DNA from: Rhabdochromatium marinum
Lineage (GTDB): Bacteria > Pseudomonadota > Gammaproteobacteria > Chromatiales > Chromatiaceae
Reading direction: 5' to 3'
Assembly (NCBI RefSeq): GCF_016583795.1
Contig: NZ_NRRS01000009.1
Location: forward strand, 1 to 64,000
DNA length: 64,000 bases
Below are positions 19,457 through 28,095 of the stretch, piece after piece. A program made the translations under genes and the position numbers. Under the pieces are notes generated by a model, which saw only the letters and a list, made by a program, of their open reading frames with translations, was not told the DNA's origin and did no database searches. The stretch's first letter is position 1. Every line of letters starts with the position of its first letter.

Positions 19457-20891
19457 CGTCGCGCGTCCGTTCAAGTTCAATGAGTTCCAGGCGATGATTG
19501 CCGCACGGATACTCAGCCGAAGGCCCTTCAGCCAGCAGGACCAGGCCTTCATGTACACCGATATCTTGCAGCCAGGCACGCACGAAGGTGCTCCATTCGG
19601 CGCGGTCTTCTTTGACATCAATGGGCTGAATGCCGTAAGAGAATTCCAGGGCCTGACAGGTGGCGGGCAGAGGGCTGAAGGCGACGATCCAGTGCGGCAG
19701 GCGGAAGCGGGCGATGTTGCGGGCCGTGTGACCGCTGCGCGTTGGCACAATAATGGCGCGTGGGGAACTGCGCTCCGCCGTGTGATAGATGCTGCGGGCA
19801 ATCAAATCCACCGCGCGCAGGCCACCTCCATGCCCATAGGCACCCAGCGTCTGAGCGAGTGCGCGGTTGTCGCGCTCCGGCTCGGTGGCGGTGGCGATGC
19901 CGGCAAGCATGGCAATGGACTCAACCGGAAAGCGGCCCATGGCCGATTCCGCCGACAGCATCACGCAGTCGGTGCCACCCAGGATGGCATTGGCGACATC
20001 AGTGGCCTCGGCACGGGTCGGGCGGCGAAACATCACCATGGATTCGAGCATCTGAGTGGCGGTGATCACCGGCTTGCCGCGCAAATTGGCCAGCTCAGTG
20101 ATGCGTCGCTGCGCTACGGCAATGCTTTCGATGGGGATTTCCACGCCCAGATCCCCGCGTGCCACCATAATGCCGTCGCTGACCTCGAGAATGGCTTCCA
20201 GATTGTCCAGGGCGTCGGCGCGCTCGATCTTGGCGATGATAAAGGGCTGATAGTTGATGGCCGCCGCTGCGTCCCGTACCGCCTGAATGTCAGCGGCGGT
20301 GGCGACAAAGGACTGACTGACGGCATCCAGGCCCTGCTCGGCGGCAAAGTGCAGCCAGTCGTGGTCTTCGTCGGTAAAGGCACTGATGCCCAGATCAATG
20401 CCGGGCAGATTCAGCCCCTTGCGCGAGCGCAGCTCACCACCGGCGCGGACCTTGCACACCACCTCGGTTGCATTGACTTCAACCACCTTGAGCAGAATAA
20501 AGCCGTCGTTCAGGAACAGGCGGTCACCCGGTTTAACGGCACTGGGCAGGCGTTTGAAGGTGACGCTGGCGCGCTCGGCGTTGCCAAGGATGTCTTCGGT
20601 GGTCAGGGTGAACAGATGATCGCGCACCAGATCTACCGGCTCCTCGGCCAGATCACCAATGCGCATTTTGGGGCCGGGCAGGTCACCCATGATAGCGACA
20701 CGCTGGCCGGTGTCCCGCGCCGCTTCGCGAATGCGCGCGATGCGCTCGGCGTGCGATTGTGGATCACCGTGGGAGAAGTTGAGTCGGGCAATGTTCAGTC
20801 CAGCGTCGAGCATGTGGCGTAATACGGCCGGCTCATCGGAAGCCGGGCCGATGGTGGCAATGATTTTGGTCTTATGAGAGCGAAATTGCAT
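19443..20891 (-). CDS. pyk: pyruvate kinase
   Basis: Pyruvate kinase makes ATP and pyruvate from phosphoenolpyruvate. The 482-residue protein has the N-terminal TKIIATIGPAS and IARLNFSHG, the substrate/metal region IIAKIERADALDNLEAIL with MVARGDLGVE, and KPVITATQMLESM, then a C-terminal effector domain (AIIVPTRSGHTARNIARFR). Lengths and motifs are those of a functional enzyme. The start is the only good ATG. Its 3' end overlaps the hydrolase gene. Upstream lies a 472-base non-coding stretch, so the promoter should be there. Confidence 0.96.
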   Translation of the reverse strand: MQFRSHKTKIIATIGPASDEPAVLRHMLDAGLNIARLNFSHGDPQSHAERIARIREAARDTGQRVAIMGDLPGPKMRIGDLAEEPVDLVRDHLFTLTTEDILGNAERASVTFKRLPSAVKPGDRLFLNDGFILLKVVEVNATEVVCKVRAGGELRSRKGLNLPGIDLGISAFTDEDHDWLHFAAEQGLDAVSQSFVATAADIQAVRDAAAAINYQPFIIAKIERADALDNLEAILEVSDGIMVARGDLGVEIPIESIAVAQRRITELANLRGKPVITATQMLESMVMFRRPTRAEATDVANAILGGTDCVMLSAESAMGRFPVESIAMLAGIATATEPERDNRALAQTLGAYGHGGGLRAVDLIARSIYHTAERSSPRAIIVPTRSGHTARNIARFRLPHWIVAFSPLPATCQALEFSYGIQPIDVKEDRAEWSTFVRAWLQDIGVHEGLVLLAEGPSAEYPCGNHRLELIELERTRDDARC

Positions 20892-21363
20892 GATGATGTT
20901 CCGTTTGCGTGATAAGTCAGTTCATCAGCGCTGGGGGGCTGATGATGGAGTTTGGTGTTGAAGTCGAACTATTAGGCTATTCAAGCGCAGGCCATAAAAT
21001 TTCTCTTTGCACCGGTAGGGTTTTCGCGTATTGTACGGCTGAATTACCTGCCGCTACATCGGTGACTGATCCTCTCGCCCAGTTGATTCCCTCCCCCTGC
21101 CATTCGATGCGTTTTAGCCTGTGAGTGCCCGGCGGTTGCCGGATCAGCGCCTGAATTGATTCTAAAAACGATACGCGCGAGTATGGGGTTCAACCGGACG
21201 CGGGCTTACCGTCGCAGGGATGCTGGCTCGGGTGCTGTCTGTAAAGCTCATGGAGTTTTGTCCGCCAGGACCCAAGCCATGAGCCTTCACTTTGCTCGGT
21301 GAGTGCATTGGCCGAGTGAGGCGCACGTTCAGCAATGCACATTTTTTTGATGAGATGAGACTG
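20892..21363. other. 472-base intergenic stretch between divergent pyk and the RNA-binding protein gene
   Basis: It should hold both divergent promoters and a long 5' leader for the RNA-binding protein gene. One open frame of 71 codons (20909-21124, +) has no ribosome site or recognisable protein. I see several hairpins, the clearest at 21246-21284, and no tRNA-like fold. No convincing -35/-10 pair stood out. Confidence 0.5.
21246..21284 (+). promoter_or_regulatory. hairpin in the putative leader of the RNA-binding protein gene
   Basis: GCTCATGG (21246-21253) pairs with CCATGAGC (21277-21284), an 8-bp stem enclosing a smaller TCC-GCCA-GGA hairpin. It is 79 bases upstream of the ATG and has no T-run, so it is not a terminator. 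Genes for small RRM proteins are often cold-induced through structured leaders; that role here is inference. Confidence 0.35.
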
Positions 21364-21648
21364 ATGAATATCTACGTTGGCAACCTCGCCTATGGCGTGA
21401 CTGAGGACGAACTGCGCGAAGCCTTTGCCGCCTTTGGCGATGTCGAGAGCGCGAATCTGATCACCGATAAATTTACCGGTCAATCGAAGGGGTTTGGCTT
21501 CGTTGAGATGCCAAATAACTCTGAGGCCGATGCGGCCATTAAGGCATTAAACGAAACACCACTGAAAGGTCGGCCGGTTCGTGTTAATCAGGCGAAGCCG
21601 CGTGCCGAGCGTCCGGCGCGTGGTGGTGGCGGTGGCCAGCGTTGGTGA
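21364..21648 (+). CDS. small RRM-type RNA-binding protein
   Basis: A 94-residue protein made of a single RNA-recognition motif. RNP2 is NIYVGNLAYG (residues 2-11) and RNP1 is KGFGFVEM (near residue 47), followed by a basic, glycine-rich tail (RPARGGGGGQRW). Such one-RRM proteins in proteobacteria and cyanobacteria are thought to be RNA chaperones, often cold-responsive. I chose the ATG at 21364, which puts RNP2 at the N-terminus as in the family; the frame is open from 21292 without support. Two hairpins follow, the second a good terminator. Confidence 0.93.
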   Translation: MNIYVGNLAYGVTEDELREAFAAFGDVESANLITDKFTGQSKGFGFVEMPNNSEADAAIKALNETPLKGRPVRVNQAKPRAERPARGGGGGQRW

Positions 21649-21690
21649 TGGCCCTTGGGGGTTGATGGCGGTTGTTTTCCATCCGCCAAC

Positions 21691-21731
21691 TCGCCTCGGC
21701 TCCAGGGTTTGTAGGCCCGGAGCCGAGGCGA
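21691..21731 (+). repeat. 13-bp inverted repeat downstream of the RNA-binding protein gene
   Basis: TCGCCTCGGCTCC (21691-21703) is perfectly complementary to GGAGCCGAGGCGA (21719-21731) around a 15-base loop. It is followed by A residues rather than T, so it is probably a 3'-end mRNA structure acting with the terminator 20 bases further on. Confidence 0.75.
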
Positions 21732-21751
21732 AAAAACGCTAAGATTTCTGT

Positions 21752-21787
21752 AACGCGAATTGTCTGCTGGGCAATTCGCGTTTTTTA
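21752..21787 (+). terminator. rho-independent terminator after the RNA-binding protein gene
   Basis: AACGCGAATTG (21752-21762) pairs with CAATTCGCGTT (21772-21782), an 11-bp stem with a 9-base loop, followed by a T-run and TATT. It separates this gene from the convergent carotenoid operon. Confidence 0.9.
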
Positions 21788-21807
21788 TTGAAGTGATCGG
21801 CAGATGT

Positions 21808-22224
21808 TCAGGTAGCGCGGCTGTCGTCTGCCGACTGCGTTGGCGCCTTGTCGGCCTGAGCAGCCGGCATTAGGGTCATGTTGTCGTAGGTTCTCATCAT
21901 CAGGGAGAACGCATAGGCGGCGGCGAAAAACAGCAGACCCAGGATATCGACGATGGAAATTCGCCGGGGCCCGTCCATCAGGAATGCAATGGCGGCCACC
22001 GCCAGGGCGAGCAGCAGGACTCCAATGGCAACCACCGGGGCGCAGCCGCTGGCAAACTGTTGCAAGCGTTGGTTTGACGGGGCTGCGTCGGAATCCGGAG
22101 TTTGCTCGGAACTCGCCGATCCGCTGTCTGAGTGCAAGCTGCGCAAATAGCGGCGGCGCTGAAACGCCTGGTAGAGAAACCAGGCGCCCACCAGCGCGAA
22201 CAGAATGCCAATGACAGGTGGCAT
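21808..22224 (-). CDS. small membrane protein of unknown function in the carotenoid operon
   Basis: I do not recognise this 138-residue protein. Three hydrophobic segments are visible: residues 1-20 (IGILFALVGAWFLYQAF), 63-84 (VVAIGVLLLALAVAAIAFLM) and 91-110 (ILGLLFFAAAYAFSLMM). A polar Ser/Asp/Gln-rich loop joins the first two, and the tail is polar. It starts eight bases after the crtB stop on the same strand with no ribosome-binding site of its own, so it is most likely translated from the crtI-crtB transcript. A role in carotenoid or photosynthetic membrane assembly is only suggested by position. Confidence 0.75.
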   Translation of the reverse strand: MPPVIGILFALVGAWFLYQAFQRRRYLRSLHSDSGSASSEQTPDSDAAPSNQRLQQFASGCAPVVAIGVLLLALAVAAIAFLMDGPRRISIVDILGLLFFAAAYAFSLMMRTYDNMTLMPAAQADKAPTQSADDSRAT

Positions 22225-22232
22225 GGTAATAA

Positions 22233-23306
22233 TCAGCCGTTGCTGACAGCCGCCGCCTGGTTGAAGCCTGCGTCGGCACGCTCACGCTCTTCCAGCTCCT
22301 GGAACAGATCCAGCACCCAGAGCACCTTGGCGCCCACACCGCCTTCGACAGCGTCAGCTTCGGGCTGGGCGAGTGCATCGACCAGAAAGCGGTTTTCTTC
22401 CAGTGGCTCGGCGGTGCAAACGGCCTTGATGGGCAAAGGCGTCACCGCCATGGCACGTCCGAGCAGGGTGAGTTTGCGAGCTGGGCTGACAAAGGCGCGC
22501 TGGGAGATGGAATCATAGCCATTGCGCACGATTTCCTGGCCGATCTCGGCATAGAGCAGGCGGGCGGCATAGATGCCCGGTCGGCAGGCACTGGGCAGCT
22601 TGGCAATGCCGGCCTCGGCGCGCTGATAGAGTTCATCGGCCTTGTCGAGCAAACGCTTGACGATATCGCCAATGGCGTCGTTGAAGACTGGACGCTGGAG
22701 CCAAGCCTCGGGATCCAGTCCCGCCTCGCGCATCCAGTCCAGCGGCAGGTAGATGCGGCCGTTGCGCGCATCCTCGCCTACATCGCGGCAGATGTTGGAG
22801 ATTTGCATGGCGGTGCCGAGATCGCAGGCGCGGGCCAGCACCGAGGCGGAGCGCACGCCCATGATGGCAGCCATCATGCCACCGACAGCGGCGGCTACCC
22901 GGGCGGAATAAGCGTAGACGCCGGACAGATCCTGATAGACCCGCCCTTCGGCATCCCATTCAAAGCCTTCCAACAGCGCTTCGGGCAGGGCGCGGGGGAT
23001 GTCGAAACGCTCAATGGCACCGGCAAAGGCGCGATCGGCTGGATCATTGATCGGTTGGCCGCGATAGGCGCGGTCGAGTCGGTCGCGCAAGCCAGCGAGG
23101 GCGACTTGATGATCGTCGGGATTGTCGTCAATGGCATCGTCGGCCAAGCGGCAGAAGGCGTAGAGGGCCGTGGCTGGTTCGCGCAGCCGCTTGGGCAGAA
23201 AAAAGGACGCTGCGTAGAAAGACTTGGAACCGTTACTCAGGAGTTTCCGGCAGGCGAGCAGGTCGGCTGGGTCGGCAAAGTTGGAATCACGAATGAACAG
23301 AGGCAT
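22233..23306 (-). CDS. crtB: phytoene synthase
   Basis: CrtB condenses two geranylgeranyl diphosphates to 15-cis-phytoene, the first committed carotenoid step. The protein is 357 residues. The first aspartate-rich motif is RLADDAIDD (near residue 50) and the second is ISNICRDVGEDARNGRIYLP, with the YAYSARVAAAVGGMM region before it. I took the ATG at 23306 (MPLFIRDSNF), which overlaps the end of crtI by 20 bases; the longer frame to 23387 lacks similarity. Translation is probably coupled to crtI. The product is used directly by CrtI. Confidence 0.96.
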   Translation of the reverse strand: MPLFIRDSNFADPADLLACRKLLSNGSKSFYAASFFLPKRLREPATALYAFCRLADDAIDDNPDDHQVALAGLRDRLDRAYRGQPINDPADRAFAGAIERFDIPRALPEALLEGFEWDAEGRVYQDLSGVYAYSARVAAAVGGMMAAIMGVRSASVLARACDLGTAMQISNICRDVGEDARNGRIYLPLDWMREAGLDPEAWLQRPVFNDAIGDIVKRLLDKADELYQRAEAGIAKLPSACRPGIYAARLLYAEIGQEIVRNGYDSISQRAFVSPARKLTLLGRAMAVTPLPIKAVCTAEPLEENRFLVDALAQPEADAVEGGVGAKVLWVLDLFQELEERERADAGFNQAAAVSNG

Positions 23307-24843
23307 CAGGGACCACCGTATCGAGCACGCGCGCGGAGGAAATGACACCAGGGACGCCAGCGCCGGGATGGGTTCCCGCACCAACAAAATAGAGTCCGGC
23401 GACTTCCTCGCTCAGGTTGTGGGGACGGAACCAGGCGCTCTGCAGGAGCACTGGTTCCAGGCTAAAGCCAGCGCCCATGGGGGAGAGCAGGCGTTGTTCG
23501 AAATCTTTGGGTGTTGTGACCAGGGAAACCTGGATGGCATCACTCAGGCCCGGCAGGACGGTGTTTTCCAGATAGCCTGCGATGGCCTGGCGGAAGGGTT
23601 CGGCGCGCTCGGCCCAATCGACATCGGCACCGAGATGGGGTACCGGCGCCAGCGCATAGAAGGTATCGCAGCCGGGCGGCGCCACCGAGGAATCGGTCGC
23701 CGTTGGGCGGTGCAAATAGAGGCTGAAATCCTTGGCCAGTACCTTGCGATGGAAGATGTCGTTGAGCAGGCCGCGATAGCGTGGGCCAAGCAGGATGCTG
23801 TGATGAGGGACGTCCGGGTACTGGCGCTTGGTGCCGAAGTACCAGACAAAGAGTCCGTTGGAATACTTGGCCTTCTTGAGCTTGGCATCGGTCCAGCGCT
23901 GGCGTTTGACTGACGGTAGCAGGTGCTGGTGGGTCCAGGCGACATCAGCGTTGCACACCACGATTTCGGCCGGGACATATTCACCATTGGTCAGGCGCAC
24001 GCCATTGGCCTTGGGTTTGCCTTTCCCGGCTTTGGCTTGGTTGGGTTTAGCCGTGGTGATTTCCGCCACTTCGGCCTGATAGCGAATCTGGTTGCCCTGG
24101 CCCTCAATGAGCTTGACCATGGCATTGACAATGGCGCCGGTGCCGCCGATGGCGGAATGTACGCCCCAGTGGCGCTCCAGATAGGAAATCAGGGTGTAGA
24201 TGGAGGTGACCGAGAAAGGATTGCCGCCGATGAGCAACGGATGGAAGCTCAGGGCTACGCGCAGGCGCTCGTCCTTGACGAAGCTGGACACCATGCTATA
24301 GACGCTGCGGTAGCTTTGCAGCGCGACCATCTTGGGCACAATGCGCGCTATGTCGGTCCAGTGCGTAAAGGGCACGTGGCCGAGTTCCTCGAAGCCGACA
24401 TGGAAGATTTTTTTGCTGGCGGCGAGGAAACGCTCGTAGCCGACGACATCGTCCGGGGCGAGACGGCGCACCTGCTCGCGCATGGCCTCGGCATCGCCAT
24501 TGGTGTCGAAGGTGTCACCATCATCGAAACGAATCCGATAGAAAGGATCCATCGGACGCAGGTCGATGTCATCCGCGAAGCGGCGACCGCACAGCTGCCA
24601 AAGTTCTTCGAGCAGGAAGGGAGCGGTGATGATGGTTGGCCCGGCATCAAAGGAAAAGCCATCAATCTGATGGACATAGGCACGCCCGCCCGGAGCGTCA
24701 AGCTTCTCCAGGACGGTGACGCGATAGCCGCGTGCGCCGAGGCGGATAGCGGCTGCCAGGCCGCCAAAGCCACTGCCGATGACGACGGCTAGGGGTTTGG
24801 CGGACGAGGGGGTAGATGCAGGGTTGGACGCTGTGTTGCTCAA
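23287..24843 (-). CDS. crtI: phytoene desaturase
   Basis: CrtI inserts double bonds into phytoene, giving neurosporene or lycopene. The 518-residue flavoprotein begins with the FAD-binding PLAVVIGSGFGGLAAAIRL and has the conserved DAPGGRA and DAGPTIIT blocks. The bacterial-type desaturase C-terminal signature GLYFVGAGTHPGAGVPGV is followed by the last helix. The number of desaturations cannot be read from sequence. The only plausible start is TTG at 24843, because an in-frame ATG 15 bases upstream is immediately followed by TGA and the next methionine is deep in the domain. A PpsR-type operator lies 19 bases upstream of the start. Confidence 0.95.
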   Translation of the reverse strand: MSNTASNPASTPSSAKPLAVVIGSGFGGLAAAIRLGARGYRVTVLEKLDAPGGRAYVHQIDGFSFDAGPTIITAPFLLEELWQLCGRRFADDIDLRPMDPFYRIRFDDGDTFDTNGDAEAMREQVRRLAPDDVVGYERFLAASKKIFHVGFEELGHVPFTHWTDIARIVPKMVALQSYRSVYSMVSSFVKDERLRVALSFHPLLIGGNPFSVTSIYTLISYLERHWGVHSAIGGTGAIVNAMVKLIEGQGNQIRYQAEVAEITTAKPNQAKAGKGKPKANGVRLTNGEYVPAEIVVCNADVAWTHQHLLPSVKRQRWTDAKLKKAKYSNGLFVWYFGTKRQYPDVPHHSILLGPRYRGLLNDIFHRKVLAKDFSLYLHRPTATDSSVAPPGCDTFYALAPVPHLGADVDWAERAEPFRQAIAGYLENTVLPGLSDAIQVSLVTTPKDFEQRLLSPMGAGFSLEPVLLQSAWFRPHNLSEEVAGLYFVGAGTHPGAGVPGVISSARVLDTVVPDASVHS

Positions 24844-24861
24844 AGTGTCAATTCACATGGA

Positions 24862-24879
24862 TGTCAATCTATCCTGACA
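24862..24879 (-). promoter_or_regulatory. PpsR/CrtJ-type operator upstream of crtI
   Basis: TGTCAATCTATCCTGACA fits TGT-N12-ACA and is TGTCA-N8-TGACA, the same ten fixed bases as the LH2 operator at 10200. On the minus strand a -10-like TATACT (24879-24884) touches its upstream edge, so binding would block transcription of crtI-crtB. No good -35 hexamer is visible. An additional imperfect inverted pair built on ATGTGAATTG lies at about 24847-24858 and 24914-24925. Confidence 0.75.
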
Positions 24880-24955
24880 GTATAGCAGCAGATCCAGGCA
24901 CAAGGCTACTGCAGATGTGAATTGTCATCCGGGGCATCCGATTCGCGAGGGGCTG

Positions 24956-26278
24956 TCAGTGCAGGTGCGCCTCGGCAATGCGCTCGCCCCAAGCGCGAGC
25001 CTCGGTGATTATGCTGTCGGATTCGAGCGTCAGAGGTGCGCCGTCACGCAGGAGCTGTTGGCCGTTGATCCACACATGACGTACCTGATGGCTGCTGGCG
25101 GCATAGACGATTTGCGAGACGGCATTGTAGAGCGGCTGAGTGTGTGGATCGCGCAGGTCGAGCGCGACCAGGTCGGCGGCCTTGCCGGGTTCGAGAGAGC
25201 CGGTTTCGCTCTCCAGACCCAGGGCGCGGGCGCCGTGGAGTGTGGCCATGCGCAATGCAGTGGCCGCTGGCAGGGCGGAGGCCGACTGGCTCACCCCCTT
25301 GGCCAGCAGGGCGGCGGTGCGCAGTTCGCCGAGCAGATTGAGATCGTTGTTGCTGGCAGCGCCATCGGTGCCCAGGGCGACATTGACACCGGCCTTGAGC
25401 AATTGAGTGACCGGACAGAAGCCGCTGGCAAGCTTGAGGTTGGATTCGGGGCAATGCACCACCTGCGCGCCGGTGGCCGCTAGGCGCTCGATTTCGGCAT
25501 CATTGAGCTGGGTCATGTGAATGGCGACCAGCAGCGGGCTCAATAATCCGAGCCGCTCCAGGCGCGCGAGCGGGCGCTCGCCATGATCGCGCAGGGATTG
25601 GGTGATTTCATCGCGGGTTTCGTGCAGATGAATGTGGACGGGGACTTGCAGTTCCTCGGCTAGGGTGGCAACCCGCTGCAACGGTTCCTCGGAGACGGCA
25701 TAGGGGGAATGGGGCGCAAAGGCGGTGCGAATCAGAGGATGATGTTGATAGCGCTCATGCAGCGCCAGGCCACGACTGAAGTATTCCTCCGGATGCTCGG
25801 CATAGCGGGTCGGAAAATCCACCACAATCATCCCGGCCAGGGCGCGCATGCCGGCTTCGGCGGCGACTCGGGCGGTGACTTCGGGGTAGAAATACATATC
25901 GTTAAAGCAGGTGATGCCGCCGCGCAGCATCTCCAGCAGTGCCAGCCGGGTGCCATCGGCAACAAAGTCCGGATCGACCCAGCGGCCCTCAGCCGGCCAG
26001 ATGTGCTCGTGCAGCCAGGTCATCAGTGGCAAATCATCGGCGAGACCACGCAGCAGCACCATGGGCGTATGGGTATGGGCATTGATCAGGCCGGGGATCA
26101 GGGCATGGCCTGCAAGCGTCAGGGTCTCCTGGGCCTGAATTTGTTCCCGCGCCTCGGCTCTGGGCAGGATGGCCGCGATGCGCCCGCGCTCAATGGCGAG
26201 GCTGTGCTGCGCGAGGGTGGGGTCACCATCGGTGACGGGTACTATCCAGTCGGCATGGATCAGGAGTTCAGCGTCCAT
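24956..26278 (-). CDS. mtaD: 5-methylthioadenosine/S-adenosylhomocysteine deaminase
   Basis: An amidohydrolase-superfamily deaminase of 440 residues. Metal ligands are in [11 protein letters not shown] (near residue 65), [11 protein letters not shown] (near 215), the His of AIHMTQLND and the Asp of [18 protein letters not shown] (near 310). The latter two motifs are typical of the MTA/SAH deaminase group. It would convert methylthioadenosine to methylthioinosine, or S-adenosylhomocysteine to S-inosylhomocysteine. It is divergent from mtnA across 126 bases, which supports a role in methylthioadenosine salvage over a triazine-hydrolase role. It is upstream of crtI on the same strand, but the gap holds the crt operator. 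Confidence 0.9.
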   Translation of the reverse strand: MDAELLIHADWIVPVTDGDPTLAQHSLAIERGRIAAILPRAEAREQIQAQETLTLAGHALIPGLINAHTHTPMVLLRGLADDLPLMTWLHEHIWPAEGRWVDPDFVADGTRLALLEMLRGGITCFNDMYFYPEVTARVAAEAGMRALAGMIVVDFPTRYAEHPEEYFSRGLALHERYQHHPLIRTAFAPHSPYAVSEEPLQRVATLAEELQVPVHIHLHETRDEITQSLRDHGERPLARLERLGLLSPLLVAIHMTQLNDAEIERLAATGAQVVHCPESNLKLASGFCPVTQLLKAGVNVALGTDGAASNNDLNLLGELRTAALLAKGVSQSASALPAATALRMATLHGARALGLESETGSLEPGKAADLVALDLRDPHTQPLYNAVSQIVYAASSHQVRHVWINGQQLLRDGAPLTLESDSIITEARAWGERIAEAHLH

Positions 26279-26404
26279 TCTAGGGCCTCTTGCGGGTGGG
26301 AAAGAAAGAACCGGCTTGAGTCACCGGGCGTTCGGGTCAACAATGATGCCGTCGTTATTCGTATTCTAAATCTTTCTTCCAATCTTTCATTCAGAGTCGG
26401 AAAC

Positions 26405-27475
26405 ATGGAAACCACGCAAGCCTTGGTCGCTCATCCGGATCATGCGGTGCTCTGGCACCACGAGCGACTGTATTTACTCGATCAGCGCTGGCTGCCGGAA
26501 ACGGAGACCTTCATCGCCTGCGAGACGCTGGAGGCCACGGCCCAGGCCATTACCGACATGGTGGTGCGCGGGGCGCCGGCCATCGGAGTGGCGGCGGCTT
26601 ATGGGGTTGTGCTGGCAGCGCGGGCGCGCTTTCAGCAGGCCGGTCGCCAGTGGCGCGAGCCTATCGAAGCTGACCTGCAACGTCTCGCCCAGGCGCGTCC
26701 TACGGCGGTGAATCTGTTTTGGGCTATTGAGCGCATGCGGGCCTTTATTGCATCCCTCGATCATATCGATCCGGTGCCAGCGCTGCTGGCCGAGGCGCAG
26801 CGCATCCATTGCGAGGATGTGGCGGCCAATCAGCGCATCGGTGCGCTGGGTGCGGCCTTGATTGAGGCACCAACGACCATCCTGACGCATTGCAATGCTG
26901 GAGCGCTGGCAACGGGGGGCTACGGAACCGCGCTCGGTGTGGTGCGCAGCGCCTATGCTGAGGGCAAGATCACCCGGGTCTATGCCGATGAGACGCGTCC
27001 GTGGATGCAGGGCAGTCGTTTAACCGCCTGGGAGCTGATGCGGTCGGGCATTCCGGTGACCGTGCAGGCCGACAACGCGGCGGCCAGCCTGATGGCTGGT
27101 GGTGAGCTGGGCTGGGTGATTGTCGGCTCTGATCGTATTGCCGCCAATGGTGATGTGTGCAACAAGATCGGCACCCTGGGGCTTGCCATCCTGGCGCGCC
27201 ATTATGGGGTGAAGTTCATGGTCGCCGCGCCGACCTCGACCATTGATCTGTCCGTGGCCAGTGGTGCGGATATTCCGATTGAGGAGCGGGCTGCCGAGGA
27301 GGTGCTGGCCTGCGGAGGCAAGCGACTGGGGCCTGAGCAGGCGACAGCCCGCAATCCGGTGTTTGATGTCACGCCAGCGTCATTGGTGGATGCTATTGTG
27401 ACCGAGTGCGGGGTGATTCAGCAGCCGGATGCGGCGAAGGTCCGTCAGTTGATGGCGGGTGATAACAATACGTGA
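26405..27475 (+). CDS. mtnA: methylthioribose-1-phosphate isomerase
   Basis: MtnA converts 5-methylthioribose-1-phosphate to methylthioribulose-1-phosphate. The 356-residue protein shows the eIF2B-like fold motifs: [16 protein letters not shown] (near residue 55), [19 protein letters not shown] with the catalytic Cys, and an Asp in [18 protein letters not shown]. The C-terminal [18 protein letters not shown] closes the domain. I set the start at the ATG at 26405; the frame is open back to 25709 but that region is antisense to mtaD. Other mtn genes are not adjacent, so the downstream fate of the sugar phosphate is not shown here. Confidence 0.95.
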   Translation: METTQALVAHPDHAVLWHHERLYLLDQRWLPETETFIACETLEATAQAITDMVVRGAPAIGVAAAYGVVLAARARFQQAGRQWREPIEADLQRLAQARPTAVNLFWAIERMRAFIASLDHIDPVPALLAEAQRIHCEDVAANQRIGALGAALIEAPTTILTHCNAGALATGGYGTALGVVRSAYAEGKITRVYADETRPWMQGSRLTAWELMRSGIPVTVQADNAAASLMAGGELGWVIVGSDRIAANGDVCNKIGTLGLAILARHYGVKFMVAAPTSTIDLSVASGADIPIEERAAEEVLACGGKRLGPEQATARNPVFDVTPASLVDAIVTECGVIQQPDAAKVRQLMAGDNNT

Positions 27476-27501
27476 TTGGCTCGTTATACCTTAAGACTTT
27501 G

Positions 27502-27948
27502 TCAGACCTCAAGAATATAGGCCATGGTCTTATAAAAGAAATCCATCCATTGTTCTTCGTTTTGGAAGGAAATGTACTGTGCCCGACCGCTGTGGGGCTC
27601 GCGTGCCGAGGTATAGCACAGATTGCCATCGCTGGAGATGTCTACTGAAAAACTCCTGAAGCCACCGGGGACCAGAAACTTGATGCCATGCGGATATTGC
27701 GCGCCACCGAGTTGCTCGGTGACCAGGCCGGCCAAGCGGTCGTTGCGCCGATCAAAATCATCCGGCCAAATTTGCTTGAGCAGGTCGATTTTGACAAATT
27801 CGTTCTGTATTTCGCGAAAAGCGCTCAGCAGCGGTTCGGCGGCCTTGGCGCGCTTCATGGCCAGCGTGTCTTTGGTTTCCTTCTCCAGCATCTGAGATTC
27901 GCCGGTTTGGCTGGCTCTTTGGCGAATTTTACTCAGAGTGTTGCTCAT
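27502..27948 (-). CDS. hypothetical protein
   Basis: I do not recognise this 148-residue protein. It starts MSNTLSKIRQRASQTGESQM. A charged, probably helical N-terminal half (EKETKDTLAMKRAKAAEPLL, NEFVKIDLLKQIWPDDFDRR) is followed by a more strand-like C-terminal half with YPHGIKFLVPGGFRSFSVDI and a final WMDFFYKTMAYILEV. No signal peptide or membrane segment is seen. The ATG at 27948 has GGAG nine bases upstream; the frame continues to 28041 without support. It is convergent with mtnA and 147 bases downstream of mtaB on the same strand. Confidence 0.7.
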   Translation of the reverse strand: MSNTLSKIRQRASQTGESQMLEKETKDTLAMKRAKAAEPLLSAFREIQNEFVKIDLLKQIWPDDFDRRNDRLAGLVTEQLGGAQYPHGIKFLVPGGFRSFSVDISSDGNLCYTSAREPHSGRAQYISFQNEEQWMDFFYKTMAYILEV

Positions 27949-28095
27949 CCTTATCTGCTCCAGAGAGGGGTTATGGCCGTCACCAGCGTGCGCGGTTGGC
28001 GGCTTGTATGGCTGGGAACCGAGGCCAGAGGCTTTGTGCATAAGAAGTATAGCGCGAGTGCTCGCGAGTGCGAAAATACTGCGTCAGGAAATTTT

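Noticed and set aside
19425-20822. 465-codon open frame antisense to pyruvate kinase
   Set aside because: Long only because of codon bias; pyruvate kinase motifs are complete on the minus strand.
20909-21124. 71-codon open frame between pyk and the RNA-binding protein gene
   Set aside because: No ribosome site, no recognisable composition, and it occupies a region that must hold promoters.
25709-26404. N-terminal extension of the mtnA frame
   Set aside because: It lies antisense to mtaD, and MtnA proteins start at the METTQ-like position at 26405.
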